Counted from the first letter of the stretch, positions 1-9,628 are shown. The stretch is 56,197 bases of DNA from Methanocorpusculaceae archaeon UBA425 (GCA_002506085.1 DAWV01000007.1:1-56197); one strand, 5' to 3'. Notes: generated by a model not told the origin, from the letters alone. Numbers and translations are program-made.

Positions 1-361
1 AACTGAATCCCTTGGGGAAAACATCCTTTTTACAGGAGTTTCCCGTGGTCAGTTTGGCTGACTTTCGAGGTAACAATGTTAGGCGGGCTTTGTTATAAAC
101 CCTCCGAATCATCATTACAGGACCCCGGAAAATCCACATTTCTGCACGTCTTCCGGGGTTTTGCTCGGTATAAGGCACACGTGGATAACACCCGGTTCCT
201 TGCGGAATCGGGCGGGTATTCACGCGCCTTGCGAGGTAACTAGATTGGAGCAAATCACATATAAACCCGCCGGTAATGAATCCAAAAATACGCCGGAAAC
301 ATCATCATCATAAGCCGGAAAGAACATAATTAACTGAAACAAACTACTGGATAGACCACCC
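1..361. other. Leader region with hairpins, no gene
   Basis: No coding region is visible. Two strong hairpins are seen. ACCCCGGAA (122-130) pairs with TTCCGGGGT (151-159) and is followed by a short T run, so it could be a terminator. CCCGGTTCC (191-199) pairs with GGAATCGGG (204-212) around a TTGC loop, and flanking bases near 182-194 and 212-222 could extend that stem with bulges. The 9-mer CGAGGTAAC occurs twice (66-74 and 232-240), each time followed by a TATAAAC stretch. The region may be the 3' end of an upstream transcript plus the promoter of the downstream acetyltransferase, or an unrecognised structured RNA. No tRNA or known riboswitch was recognised. Confidence 0.45.
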
Positions 362-787
362 TTGTCCGAAGAGAAAATATTGCTTAGTGAAGTCCGTTCA
401 TGGAATGCATCAGAAATCGTTGACCTTTATCGTACCGGAGGCTGGTGGGAGATGGGATGGAGCTCCGACAACATCGCGCATATTATCCGCGGGAGCTTTG
501 TCTTCGTAATCGCCCACGATGAAAACAACCACGCAATCGGCATGGGGCGCATAATCGCCGACGGAGCGTCCGACGGATACATCCAGGACCTCGTCGTCTT
601 CCCCGAATATCGCGGACGCGGCATCGGGGGGCGCATCGCGCACACCCTCAGGCTGCTTGGATTAGCGCACGGCCTCTCATGGATAGGACTCATCGCAGCG
701 CCTGGAAAAGAACAATTCTACACCAGAGCCGGATTCACTGAAATGAAAAACATGACCCCCATGCTCTTTGAAAATGAAAAAGACTGA
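362..787 (+). CDS. GNAT family N-acetyltransferase
   Basis: A 141-residue protein of usual size for a single GNAT domain, which transfers an acetyl group from acetyl-CoA to an amine; the substrate is unknown. The acetyl-CoA loop is PEYRGRGIGGRI (about residues 80-91), preceded by the beta-strand YIQDLVVFP. The C-terminal part has FYTRAGFTEM, the usual end of the fold. The start is TTG at 362; no ATG lies nearby in frame. Its last 20 bases overlap the start of the DUF2156 gene, so the two are probably co-translated, and they may act on related substrates (inference). Confidence 0.85.
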   Translation: MSEEKILLSEVRSWNASEIVDLYRTGGWWEMGWSSDNIAHIIRGSFVFVIAHDENNHAIGMGRIIADGASDGYIQDLVVFPEYRGRGIGGRIAHTLRLLGLAHGLSWIGLIAAPGKEQFYTRAGFTEMKNMTPMLFENEKD

Positions 788-1676
788 CTTCCGCAAAATA
801 ACCTTCGCCGAAAAACCACTCCTCGACGACTACCACCAGCGCTTCCCCCAATACCACTCGGAAACCTCCCCGCTCTCCATCCTCTGCTGGGAACACTACT
901 CCCCCAGCGGATATGCAGTAATAAATGACCATCTCCTTCTAACCCGCACAATCAGCGGCGAAACAACCTATCACACTCCCATCGGCGAATTCGACCCGGC
1001 ACTCTTTGAAGAACTCCTCGCCTTCGCCAAAACACACGCCGGAAAAACCGCCATCGCATTCTACGAAGAAACCTATCTCGCATATATGAAAGACCATCAT
1101 CCGGAGACACCAGTCTACGAATCCAGAGGATGCTGTGAATATTACTACCGGACAGAAGAACTCGCCAGCCTTCACGGACAAAAATACCTCGGCATCCGGA
1201 AACAGATCAACCAGTTCAACGCCCGCTACCAATACGGAACTGAACCGATTCATCCGGAAATATTTTCGGAAATCCATGAGATGCTCAATAAATGGAGCAT
1301 CTCCAAACACACCGACGCAAATCTCATCATGAAAGAAGAAGTAGGTGCCGCCCACACGGCACTTGACCACTGGGACCAGCTCGACTGTGAAGGACTTGTC
1401 ATCCGGATCCTCCCGTCAAACAAAATCGGGGCACTCGCAATATGGAATGAAATGAACAAGGAAACCGCATTAATCCACTTCGAAAAAGGATTCACCCACT
1501 ACAAAGGCATCTACAAAGTAATCAATCAGGAAACCGCCCGCGCCCTCCTGGGCAGATATATCTGGATAAACCGCGAATCCGACATGGATGTCCCGGGACT
1601 CCGTGAGGCAAAACTCCGTTATCACCCGGAAAAATGCGCAAAAGCCTGGTACATCAAACGAAAAGAAATCCTCTGA
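768..1676 (+). CDS. DUF2156 protein, phosphatidylglycerol lysyltransferase C-terminal-like
   Basis: A 302-residue protein matching the DUF2156 family, a double GNAT-like fold related to the C-terminal domain of bacterial MprF and to FemABX aminoacyl transferases. In bacteria these move an aminoacyl group from tRNA to a lipid or peptide; archaeal members have no proven substrate. Supporting segments are the N-terminal SPLSILCWEHY, the central YLGIRKQINQF, the substrate-fold segment ALIHFEKGFTHYKGIYKVIN (about 235-255) and the end segment YIWINRESDMDVPGLREAKL. No membrane segment is visible, so it is likely cytoplasmic. It overlaps the upstream GNAT gene by 20 nt. The start could be ATG 768 or the in-frame ATG 774. 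Confidence 0.8.
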   Translation: MKMKKTDFRKITFAEKPLLDDYHQRFPQYHSETSPLSILCWEHYSPSGYAVINDHLLLTRTISGETTYHTPIGEFDPALFEELLAFAKTHAGKTAIAFYEETYLAYMKDHHPETPVYESRGCCEYYYRTEELASLHGQKYLGIRKQINQFNARYQYGTEPIHPEIFSEIHEMLNKWSISKHTDANLIMKEEVGAAHTALDHWDQLDCEGLVIRILPSNKIGALAIWNEMNKETALIHFEKGFTHYKGIYKVINQETARALLGRYIWINRESDMDVPGLREAKLRYHPEKCAKAWYIKRKEIL

Positions 1677-1738
1677 TGCAGGGTCGTGCCCGGACATCCC
1701 ACAGATATTATTAGCCAGACCGCACATGTATAAAGCGG

Positions 1739-2692
1739 ATGAATCTGTTGTTTGAACTCTCCGGAGAGAACCTGAGCCTGGCAGCTGCCGAACTATCCTG
1801 CGTGGGTAAGGTAACCCGCATAGAAAACGGCATTGCTCTGGCTGAAGTCGACAACCCCGAGAGAACAACACGGCTCGCACAAACGCACATAATCATGCGT
1901 CTCCTCGGTGAATGCGGCGCCACAATGGAAGACCTGAAAAATCTCCTTGAAACCCTCTCGCTCACTGCCCCCGGCACATTCTGCTGCCGGGCAAGAAAGA
2001 TTCATCCTGTCACCGTCAATGCATCCCAACTGGAACTCGAACGCATGATGGGACAAACAATTCCCGGCACCGTTGACCTCAAAAATCCGGAAACCGAATA
2101 TCGTGCCGTATTCACTAACGGCAGATGCTTCCTTGGCCAGGTTCTTTACACCATCGACCGGGGATCCTATGCCTATCGAAACCCGCAAAGAAGAGCATTC
2201 TTCCACCCGGGCGTCATGATGCCTTTGATGGCGCGAACAATGGTCAACTTGACCCATATCGAGCCCGGTCAGCTTCTCTGCGACCCCTTCTGCGGAACGG
2301 GGGGCATGCTCCTCGAATGCAATCTGATGGGGATACCTGCAGTCGGAAGCGACTATGACCCGGAAATGCTCGAGGGCTGCCGGCAGAATCTGCCTGACGC
2401 AGCCTGTGTACGGGCGGATGCAACCAATATGCCCTACCCGGACCATATATTTGATGCCGTTGCAACGGATCTTCCATACGGTCAGTCCACCAAAATCGAA
2501 GCTGACAGCCTGAATACCCTGTATATCGAATCCCTGAGAGAAATCAGACGCGTTCTCAAACACGGCGGAAGAGCCGTAATTGTAACCCACAAAGACATCA
2601 GACCGCTTGCAAAAGACCTCTTTGACATCGTCGGATACTACGAACAGAGAGTGCATAAAAGCCTCACGCGACGGATACTAGTCCTCGCATAA
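1739..2692 (+). CDS. trmG10: tRNA (guanine-N2-)-methyltransferase, archaeal Trm-G10 (Trm11) family
   Basis: A 317-residue protein with an N-terminal THUMP-like RNA-binding half (about 1-150) and a C-terminal Rossmann methyltransferase half. The SAM-binding motif DPFCGTGGMLLE lies near residues 180-191, and the catalytic motif IV is ATDLPYGQSTK (about 240), a variant of the DPPY motif of N-methylating enzymes. In Pyrococcus the family makes N2-methyl and N2,N2-dimethyl guanine at tRNA position 10, which stabilises the core fold. The length fits that family (about 320-340). It is followed 33 nt later by the next gene on the same strand. Confidence 0.85.
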   Translation: MNLLFELSGENLSLAAAELSCVGKVTRIENGIALAEVDNPERTTRLAQTHIIMRLLGECGATMEDLKNLLETLSLTAPGTFCCRARKIHPVTVNASQLELERMMGQTIPGTVDLKNPETEYRAVFTNGRCFLGQVLYTIDRGSYAYRNPQRRAFFHPGVMMPLMARTMVNLTHIEPGQLLCDPFCGTGGMLLECNLMGIPAVGSDYDPEMLEGCRQNLPDAACVRADATNMPYPDHIFDAVATDLPYGQSTKIEADSLNTLYIESLREIRRVLKHGGRAVIVTHKDIRPLAKDLFDIVGYYEQRVHKSLTRRILVLA

Positions 2693-2725
2693 ATACACTA
2701 TGAAACTACAAATAGGAGAGCTGTA

Positions 2726-3946
2726 ATGCTCTCGTGGATAAGTGAGCAGTTCAGCCACTATAAACCCGACCGGGCAATCGCCGTCAGGGCTCTTCGCCAT
2801 ATGCGGGCAGTTGAACGTAAAAACCTCTTCTCGGAAGACATCATGCTGATGAGAACAGCCGAAGGCTACTGGTTTGAATACCTCATATATGAACAGCTCA
2901 TCAGAATAGCCGAACAGACCACCACCATCAAAAGAATTGTCAGAAAAGGTGCCGACGTTCCAAAACACCGGGAAAAAATGAGCCTCGGGGTAAACGGCAT
3001 CTACTCTGCCGAGAAAGGCGACATCCGGGTCAGAGGAAACGGACAGGACCTTGCAGAGGTCGATCTCCTCCTCTTCGACAAAGACAAACAGGTGGTATTC
3101 TGCGAAATTGTAACCAGCCCTGCCGACCTGAAAGACCTCGAAGCCGAAATCGTCTACAAGAAAAACCTGTTCGGCTACATGTTCAATCAGGAGCATGTAG
3201 GTTTCATTCTCTTCTCCTCCGTTGACATCTCCGGAACCCAGGTCGTCCGCGGTCTGGTTGCCGATCCCGACAATGCATATGTCGGAACCCACTGCTGCGA
3301 AATCATGAAATCCTGCCTGAAAAGTCTCAGGATTACTTCATTCCCGACCCGCCCGGAAAAGAACCCGAAACTCATCCCGAGCGAAACCTTAAAAATCCGT
3401 GACTTCGATTACAAAAAACTCCACGACGAAGCACTCGTGAGACTCTATTTCGCCATGGACCATGACATGTCTCCAAGCCAGTACTTCTCCGACCCATCCG
3501 TCTCCCCCCTGGTAAAAAAAGTCATCTGCGGCGGACTCTACCCCTCAGCAATCAAGGCACTGGTCACCAATTACGGTCTTCGGGTCAAAACCGATATTCT
3601 TGACATTGACAAACTCGAAGGTGAATACTCAAAAGTCATACTTGCCGTCGATTTCCCGGAAATGACACCGGTCATCTATATCAAACCAAAAAAACTGCGG
3701 ACATATCTGAAGATGATTCCGATAAAAACCGGGGGATTCAAATACGAACGTCCCACCCCGTCACGCGTAGGATTCTATCTCTGGCTGGAAGCAACCAAAC
3801 CGTCAATGGGTGCCGAGCGTGCAATGAGCATTCTGGAATACTGCGGCACTCCTGTGAAAAACTGTGTTGTTGAACCCATGCATGAACGACCAGTGCCTAC
3901 AGGGATACCCAGAAAACATCATCATCCAAGAAGACTGCACAAATAA
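2726..3946 (+). CDS. Conserved hypothetical protein with a nuclease-like segment
   Basis: A 406-residue protein that I do not recognise as a named family. Around residues 111-130 it has EVDLLLFDKDKQVVFCEI, which resembles the D-(x)n-E-x-K core of PD-(D/E)XK nuclease folds: an acidic strand, a hydrophobic strand, then a second acid. The expected lysine after the second acid is not present (E-I-V), so any catalysis would need a variant site. The rest is soluble and mixed alpha/beta. The C-terminus is rich in His, Arg and Pro and may bind nucleic acid. The start ATG is preceded by a clear ribosome site (aggagag). It is convergent with the MFS gene, with only 2 nt between the stops. Confidence 0.7.
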   Translation: MLSWISEQFSHYKPDRAIAVRALRHMRAVERKNLFSEDIMLMRTAEGYWFEYLIYEQLIRIAEQTTTIKRIVRKGADVPKHREKMSLGVNGIYSAEKGDIRVRGNGQDLAEVDLLLFDKDKQVVFCEIVTSPADLKDLEAEIVYKKNLFGYMFNQEHVGFILFSSVDISGTQVVRGLVADPDNAYVGTHCCEIMKSCLKSLRITSFPTRPEKNPKLIPSETLKIRDFDYKKLHDEALVRLYFAMDHDMSPSQYFSDPSVSPLVKKVICGGLYPSAIKALVTNYGLRVKTDILDIDKLEGEYSKVILAVDFPEMTPVIYIKPKKLRTYLKMIPIKTGGFKYERPTPSRVGFYLWLEATKPSMGAERAMSILEYCGTPVKNCVVEPMHERPVPTGIPRKHHHPRRLHK

Positions 3947-3948
3947 CA

Positions 3949-5040
3949 TCACTTTTTTTTAAGCCTCGCCGGATAACACGGACACCTCACAACAAGCAGA
4001 CCGCCGGCTAATACCGCAATCCCTGCAAAAACAAACACCAGGAAATAACCGGCCGGCATAACAACAACTCCGGCAATAAACGGCAAAACCGCCATACCGG
4101 CATATTGTATCATCATATTGAGTCCGTTCGTCACACCCTGGGGCAGATGTGTTTCCGCGATATAATGTAAAACGGCCACTGCAATCACCCCATACGCCGC
4201 TCCGACAAAAATCATGCCGACCGGCGTAAAGAAAACAATCGGAACGGAAATCGCGAGGATGAACGCAGCCTTCCTAATGACGCCAAGCGAATTCCAAAAC
4301 GCAAACCGGGATGCCGCATAGACGCATACGGCTGTCGATATGCTCATAAGAGCCGTCACAACGCCGGAAATATCAGCAGAATATCCGGACATCTCCGGAT
4401 ACATACTCGTCACAATACCGGTCGTCCCGGTAAAAATAAACAGCGACACAAAGAGCCATTTATGTTCCCGCGTAATCGAAAGAATCTTTTTTATCTGCAC
4501 CGTCTCCGACACGAAAGCAGCTGAATCACGGAAGAATATCCCGGCAATAAGGGCGCATCCTGTCAGAACGCCGAAGAAAAGCACCCCCGCATACGGGTGG
4601 ATTCCGGCAAGGATGCCGGAAAGAAGAAGCCCGGCAACCATCCCCGCATTCAGCAGAGCAAGATAAATACCGGACAGTTTCCGGTGATCAGCCTCCGAGT
4701 TCACATAGGATACCGCCGCCGACACAAACATTCCGGTAAACAGACCTTCAACCAGCCGGAGCACGACCGCATACAGGGGGTCGCCCGCCAGAAACCAGAG
4801 CAGAATCGCCGACAGAAACGTTCCGGCTAGACCGATTCTGATAAGAGAGGCACGCCCGAACTTATCAGAAAGCCATCCGGCAGGAAACACCATAAAAAAT
4901 GCGCCTAAAAAGTAGGCTGAGTAAAGGGCGCCCAGCAAAGCGGCATCCTGAGTAATCAGTGCCAGAACAGGAACAACGGCATTGGAAAGCGCCATTGTCG
5001 CAAAGGCGCCAAGATAGACGGAAATTCGGGAAAGATGCAT
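3949..5040 (-). CDS. MFS transporter
   Basis: A membrane protein of about 363 residues with some 11-12 hydrophobic spans, typical of a short major facilitator superfamily carrier. The loop between spans 2 and 3 holds the family signature as GWLSDKFGRASLIRIG (about residues 57-72). The substrate cannot be told; drug or small-metabolite efflux is common for this size. I chose ATG at 5040, which overlaps the top6A stop by one base (TGATG); a GTG three bases upstream is also possible. It is the last gene of the hisS-top6B-top6A operon, an unusual place for a transporter. The C-terminus ends in a basic LKKK. Confidence 0.85.
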   Translation of the reverse strand: MHLSRISVYLGAFATMALSNAVVPVLALITQDAALLGALYSAYFLGAFFMVFPAGWLSDKFGRASLIRIGLAGTFLSAILLWFLAGDPLYAVVLRLVEGLFTGMFVSAAVSYVNSEADHRKLSGIYLALLNAGMVAGLLLSGILAGIHPYAGVLFFGVLTGCALIAGIFFRDSAAFVSETVQIKKILSITREHKWLFVSLFIFTGTTGIVTSMYPEMSGYSADISGVVTALMSISTAVCVYAASRFAFWNSLGVIRKAAFILAISVPIVFFTPVGMIFVGAAYGVIAVAVLHYIAETHLPQGVTNGLNMMIQYAGMAVLPFIAGVVVMPAGYFLVFVFAGIAVLAGGLLVVRCPCYPARLKKK

Positions 5041-6137
5041 CACCGTTTGAGAATACCGATTTCGGAAAGCATTGCCGGCAGATACTCCTTTGTAACGAAA
5101 TCAAGACCATGGCTGGCAAATGCCTGCTGTTCAGACTTCAGCCCCATCTCCAGCTGGAGATTAATCTCCTTCTTCCAGAAATCGGAACCGAACCGGGGAT
5201 CAGTCAGTTCCGCATTAAGTGCCGCAATATCCTGCTCGGTCAGTTTATCTGCCGGCAGATTATACCGCTGAATATCAGAAGGCTTCACGCCGATAAACTG
5301 GGCGGACGGCGTTGCCAGAAGTTCTGACATATGTGCCGCCTTAATCGAGCCGTAGGCAACGGACGCATAAATACGGTACGACCAGGGATCCCCATCAGTG
5401 AAAACCACAATCGGAATCCCGAGCTCCTCATTCATCCGTTTCAGCATACGCCGGGTAGCGCGTGCCGGCTGACCCTTCAGGTGAAGAAGAATCGTATTGT
5501 ACTCCTCATCAAACCCGTTCTCCTGCAGACGGGAGAACATACCACCGGTTTCGAGGGCGATAACACACGTAGCGTCATGATCAACAAGTTCCACATTCTC
5601 CACATTATTCGGAATAGTGTATCCGGCTTCCCCCACATCATCCTGACAGTGAATATCCTTCATGCCCCGCCGCGTGTGTTCACGGATGCGGAGCGGCCCG
5701 AAGATTGATGCCCCGTCCTCTTCAGGACGCATGTGGAAAAATTCCCTCTGCATAGAGGTGATGATTTCCAGATCTTCTATCAGATAATTACTCTCGTTCT
5801 CGGCATGGAACTGCGCCTGCTTCCAGCCCTCCGAAATGTAATACATTTCCCTTAATGTTGAGGACCGGTTTTCCTGCAGCTGTTTCTTGATGAACCAGAT
5901 GACATATGCCATTTTAAGAATATGTGTGGCGGATTTCGCGGATCCTGCATTTCTGACAGACTCTTTGTCTCCATACTTCCAGACCTCGGAGTCGTCATCA
6001 TATTCAATATTGTACTTCGTCCTCGTTGGAAGAGTAATCGACGGAATCTCTCCGCTGTCAATCTGGTCATACCAGACTTTGGCAATTTCCATCAGACGTT
6101 TCTTCGTCGCCATGTCTCTTTCAGTCGGTTCAGACAT
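5040..6137 (-). CDS. top6A: DNA topoisomerase VI subunit A
   Basis: A 365-residue catalytic subunit of the archaeal type IIB topoisomerase, related to Spo11. It cuts both DNA strands and forms a phosphotyrosyl link. The CAP-like domain has REMYYISEGW with Tyr99-Tyr100; the second is the expected catalytic tyrosine. The Toprim domain follows, with the acidic motif ALETGGMFSRL and later VFTDGDPWSYRIY, which hold Mg2+. The length matches family members (about 360-370). It overlaps the top6B stop by 8 nt, so the two subunits should be made together and assemble as A2B2 to relax and decatenate DNA. Confidence 0.95.
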   Translation of the reverse strand: MSEPTERDMATKKRLMEIAKVWYDQIDSGEIPSITLPTRTKYNIEYDDDSEVWKYGDKESVRNAGSAKSATHILKMAYVIWFIKKQLQENRSSTLREMYYISEGWKQAQFHAENESNYLIEDLEIITSMQREFFHMRPEEDGASIFGPLRIREHTRRGMKDIHCQDDVGEAGYTIPNNVENVELVDHDATCVIALETGGMFSRLQENGFDEEYNTILLHLKGQPARATRRMLKRMNEELGIPIVVFTDGDPWSYRIYASVAYGSIKAAHMSELLATPSAQFIGVKPSDIQRYNLPADKLTEQDIAALNAELTDPRFGSDFWKKEINLQLEMGLKSEQQAFASHGLDFVTKEYLPAMLSEIGILKR

Positions 6138-7932
6138 CTAAATCCACCACTACTTTCAGGTTTTCCGCCACACCCTGCATTTCAATCATTCCTCCGCCAA
6201 GACCGGTATACATAACTTCGAACGCCTCACCCGGGGCAAGCGTGAACTTCCAGATTTTTGTGAATTCATCATCCGAATCCGACACAAACGAGGGAGGAAC
6301 AGTCGCATCAGCGGCATTATCCCCGGAAATATCATACAGGGAAATCTCCTGGGCTTTAGTTGTGTAGTTATCGATATGAATCAGGACTTTGCCGCCGGAA
6401 TTACTTTTCTTGAGAACCACACGCCTCATAATCTTCCCCTCGAGAAGAGAGGTGTCAGGCATCGGAAGTTCCACAATCTCGCCGACTTTTGCGGCAATCA
6501 GCGGAATCACCGAACAAATCGCACGTGCCCGGTCATCCTGAAGTTTGTTCTTCTCGCGGCGTGACAGAAACGTCTTCAGGTCACGGCCGAGTTCCTGCAG
6601 GGCGAGAATAATCTCCCGCTCGACTTCAGGAATAGACGCCACCGCATCCTTCGATTCGCTTGTGAACGGAACACTCGTCGCCGCCACATGAACCAGAATC
6701 ATCAGGGGTCCCTGGGGAAATCCTGACTGGGAAACCCCATAGGTTTTCCAGTTCACACTTTGAACCGCATTCGTGATAGCACATGCCCCCTGCTGATAAA
6801 GCAGAGGAACACGGTTTGCGAACCGAAGCAGGACAGCACTTCCGTCAGACTGAAGTTTGCCGCCGTAGCCGATTGCCGCTTCCACGATAAACGAGTGCCC
6901 GCCATACACACTTCCGGGACGGGTGCGTGCCTTGATGAAATCCAGCTGGAACTCCTTTTCCATTCCTTTGACGATAAGGTCTTCCGTTATCGGGGACAGA
7001 CATTGTGAAGCCGTCGGTGCGGGAATTTTGGTCGTCTGCATCGCATCGAGCAGGAGATTCAGATACTCAAGCCCGAGTTTGCTGACCTTTGTCTCCGGGT
7101 CGAGTCTCGCGGAGCGGCAGATTTCAAGAGCCGTTTTTTCTCCGACCTTCGAGAAGCTTTCAACTAAAAACTCGCCGAGCGGCAAATCCGATGCTGCCGT
7201 CATGCGCTTTAAAACACCGAGCTCTATACCATAGGGATGGGGTTTAATCGAGACCGGGCACGGCGGGACCTCGGACGAGACACGGTCGTAGATGAACGTC
7301 TCGTCATCGAGCTCCACCCGGAATTTTGCATGCGGATTGACAATCGAGGTGTATTTCAGATACTCGAGAAGTTTTTTCCTTGCCGCGATATTGCTTTTGA
7401 ATTCGAGCTGGACACGTGTCCCATGCGGCAGATTCCAGTCAACTTCCTCATGCGAGAGAACTTCCGGCTCATTTGTCTCGGTATGAATCGTAAGAGACAT
7501 CTGGTGCGCCCGGTTCTTCGCATCTGTCCGGGAGATAACAATCGTCGGCTTACCGGTCGTGAGCTGGGCATATAATACTGCGGCCGAAATTCCTATACCC
7601 TGCTGACCACGGGTCTGCCTGACCTGATGAAAACGGGAGCCGTACAGAAGTTTGGCAAAAACGCTCGGCATTTTTTCCGGAATGATACCGGGTCCGTTAT
7701 CCTCGACAACGACACGGAACACATCATTCGAGATACGCCGGACCGATACGAGAATATCCGGGAGAATCTGTGCTTCTTCGCAGGCATCCAGGGAATTATC
7801 GATTGCTTCTTTAACGGTGGTGATGATTCCCCTGACCGGAGAATCAAAACCGAGCATCTGCTTGTTTTTCTCAAAAAATTCTGCTACACTGATACTTCGC
7901 TGTTTTTTCGCTAACTCATCTGCGAGAACCAT
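6130..7932 (-). CDS. top6B: DNA topoisomerase VI subunit B
   Basis: A 600-residue ATPase subunit of topoisomerase VI. The N-terminal GHKL fold carries the N-box NSLDACEEA, the G1 box EDNGPGI and the G2 loop RGQQGIGISAA. A transducer domain follows, with the switch lysine region (VPFTSESKDAVASI). The last 100 residues form an extra C-terminal domain of the kind seen in euryarchaeal Top6B, and the length fits those members. ATP binding dimerises the B subunits to capture the second DNA segment. It overlaps hisS by 17 nt and top6A by 8 nt. Confidence 0.95.
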   Translation of the reverse strand: MVLADELAKKQRSISVAEFFEKNKQMLGFDSPVRGIITTVKEAIDNSLDACEEAQILPDILVSVRRISNDVFRVVVEDNGPGIIPEKMPSVFAKLLYGSRFHQVRQTRGQQGIGISAAVLYAQLTTGKPTIVISRTDAKNRAHQMSLTIHTETNEPEVLSHEEVDWNLPHGTRVQLEFKSNIAARKKLLEYLKYTSIVNPHAKFRVELDDETFIYDRVSSEVPPCPVSIKPHPYGIELGVLKRMTAASDLPLGEFLVESFSKVGEKTALEICRSARLDPETKVSKLGLEYLNLLLDAMQTTKIPAPTASQCLSPITEDLIVKGMEKEFQLDFIKARTRPGSVYGGHSFIVEAAIGYGGKLQSDGSAVLLRFANRVPLLYQQGACAITNAVQSVNWKTYGVSQSGFPQGPLMILVHVAATSVPFTSESKDAVASIPEVEREIILALQELGRDLKTFLSRREKNKLQDDRARAICSVIPLIAAKVGEIVELPMPDTSLLEGKIMRRVVLKKSNSGGKVLIHIDNYTTKAQEISLYDISGDNAADATVPPSFVSDSDDEFTKIWKFTLAPGEAFEVMYTGLGGGMIEMQGVAENLKVVVDLDV

Positions 7933-9151
7933 GGATCACTCCGACCGCAGATTCGGGTGAAATCTCGGTTTGCGAACCGGTTCCGAGATCCTTAAGCGTA
8001 ATTGTCCCGGCCTGCGCTTCCTTTTCTCCAATGACCGCAGCGAATGTCGCCCCGGATTTCAGCGCAGAGGAAAGCTGTGCGCCGAATCCTCTGTCGAGCA
8101 GGTCCATCACGGTCGTAATGCCGGCTTCACGGAAGGCGGCAGCCGTTTTATAGGCGGCAGCACGTGTTTCCGGCGTGCAGACAACAGCCACCACCGGTTT
8201 GGTTTCCGGGGTGAACTCGCCTAAAGACACCAGGACTCTGTCGAATCCGATACCGAACCCGCAGGACGGTACGTCTTTTCCGCCGAAAAGGTGGGCAAGC
8301 CGGTAAACGCCGCCGCCGAGAATCTGATTTTCCGCACCGAGATTGTCGGCAAATCCTTCGAAAACCATACCCGTATAATAGTCAAGACCGCGGGCGATGC
8401 CGAAGTTCTGCTCGTAGGGTATGTTCTGTGCATCGAGATAACCGAATGTCTCCTCGATTCTCGATTTTTCCGGAATATCTCCGGTAATCGCGAATATCTC
8501 AGGCAGGGTTGCGGCAGTCGTGAGACCTTTCAGCGGCTCGAAGAGTTCGCTGTGCTCCAGCCCGGAAAGCGTCGTCTCAAGCATCTCCATATCACGTTTA
8601 TCGAGAGCTGCCATGACCTTTTTCTGGGCAGGAGCGTCCAAAACGGCAAGAAGATGCTTCATCGGCGCAAGGTGCCCGACCTTCAGAATGAATCTGACAC
8701 CGGTACTTTTCAGAAGGGCATAGGAAAGCGCGATTACTTCCGCATCAGCTGCCGCAGAATCAGCGCCGATGAGTTCGGAGCCGAACTGCCAGAACTGCCG
8801 GTAGCGTCCTTTCTGGGGGCGTTCATATCGGAAGCATTCTGCAAAGTAGAACCACCTGAGCGGTTTTGGCGCCATCTGCGCTCCGTTGACATAGGCACGG
8901 ATTACGGCAGAGGTAATCTCCGGACGGAGCGTTATTTTCCGCCCGCCTTTGTCTTCGAAAGCATACATCTCGCTGATGATGCCTTCGCCTGATTTTATCG
9001 TGAAGAGTTCCTGCTCTTCAAACATCGGGGTAACGACTTCTCCATACCCGAATGAGGAGGCAACATCACGCATTTTCTGTTCGATGAAACGGCGCTGTGC
9101 CATTTCCGGCGGGAGGAAGTCACGCGTTCCGCGGGGTTTTTGTATCATCAT
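7916..9151 (-). CDS. hisS: Histidyl-tRNA synthetase
   Basis: A 411-residue class II synthetase that charges tRNA-His. Visible motifs are the N-terminal KPRGTRDFLPPEM, motif 2 FRYERPQKGRYRQFWQFG, the histidine-binding motif IARGLDYYTGMVFE (HisA block) and motif 3 CGFGIGFDRV. The C-terminal part (about 325-411) is the anticodon-binding domain. The start ATG is followed at once by a second ATG, so either may be used. It is the second gene of a five-gene operon, 1 nt after the small membrane protein and overlapping top6B by 17 nt. Confidence 0.96.
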   Translation of the reverse strand: MMIQKPRGTRDFLPPEMAQRRFIEQKMRDVASSFGYGEVVTPMFEEQELFTIKSGEGIISEMYAFEDKGGRKITLRPEITSAVIRAYVNGAQMAPKPLRWFYFAECFRYERPQKGRYRQFWQFGSELIGADSAAADAEVIALSYALLKSTGVRFILKVGHLAPMKHLLAVLDAPAQKKVMAALDKRDMEMLETTLSGLEHSELFEPLKGLTTAATLPEIFAITGDIPEKSRIEETFGYLDAQNIPYEQNFGIARGLDYYTGMVFEGFADNLGAENQILGGGVYRLAHLFGGKDVPSCGFGIGFDRVLVSLGEFTPETKPVVAVVCTPETRAAAYKTAAAFREAGITTVMDLLDRGFGAQLSSALKSGATFAAVIGEKEAQAGTITLKDLGTGSQTEISPESAVGVIHGSRR

Positions 9152-9152
9152 C

Positions 9153-9482
9153 TTATTTTCTCTCCTGACGTGGCGCCGATCCTATGAACCGGGTCCATGC
9201 TGATTCGTTTCCAATCCATACATCCTCTTTTTTTACTCTGGACTGGAGGTAAAGAGCAAGCAGAACACATCCCATTCCGAGATAGAGAAAGGTACTCTCG
9301 CCAAAACCGGCAAGAGCATACCCAAACCATCCGAGAGCGGAATAAAGAACACCGGAATAGGCAGCTTTCCGGTAACCGTCTTTGCCGGTCCGGACAAAGA
9401 TACGGGCATCCCTGAGCCAGAGGAAAGAGACGCAGACTGCACCAAAGGCGATTATAATTACTATCGGGTCGATGTAGGACAT
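9153..9482 (-). CDS. Small membrane protein, unknown function
   Basis: A 109-residue protein with three probable membrane spans (about 6-24, 46-62 and 64-80), separated by a short basic loop (RDARIFVRTGKDGYRK), and a charged C-terminal tail of about 28 residues with VKKEDVW and a basic end. I do not recognise the family. It is the first gene of the operon leading into hisS and topoisomerase VI, with one base between its stop and the hisS start. The operon position may simply provide the promoter; no function can be inferred. Confidence 0.7.
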   Translation of the reverse strand: MSYIDPIVIIIAFGAVCVSFLWLRDARIFVRTGKDGYRKAAYSGVLYSALGWFGYALAGFGESTFLYLGMGCVLLALYLQSRVKKEDVWIGNESAWTRFIGSAPRQERK

Positions 9483-9628
9483 GGATGCTGTACTATTTGG
9501 CGGGGGAATGCATTAAAGATGTCACAAGATGAGGTTTGCAGCCGGTTCCCACGAATTAATCCCTTACACGATAATGGAGTCCCGGGAAAAATACTGTAAA
9601 TAGAAATACCCGCAATACTATTCTGTCA

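Noticed and set aside
1..361. tRNA gene in the left-edge hairpins
   Set aside because: No cloverleaf, no T-arm consensus and no acceptor pairing could be found.
1793..2656. Open frame of 287 codons on the minus strand
   Set aside because: It is antisense to the tRNA methyltransferase and has no family-like motif.
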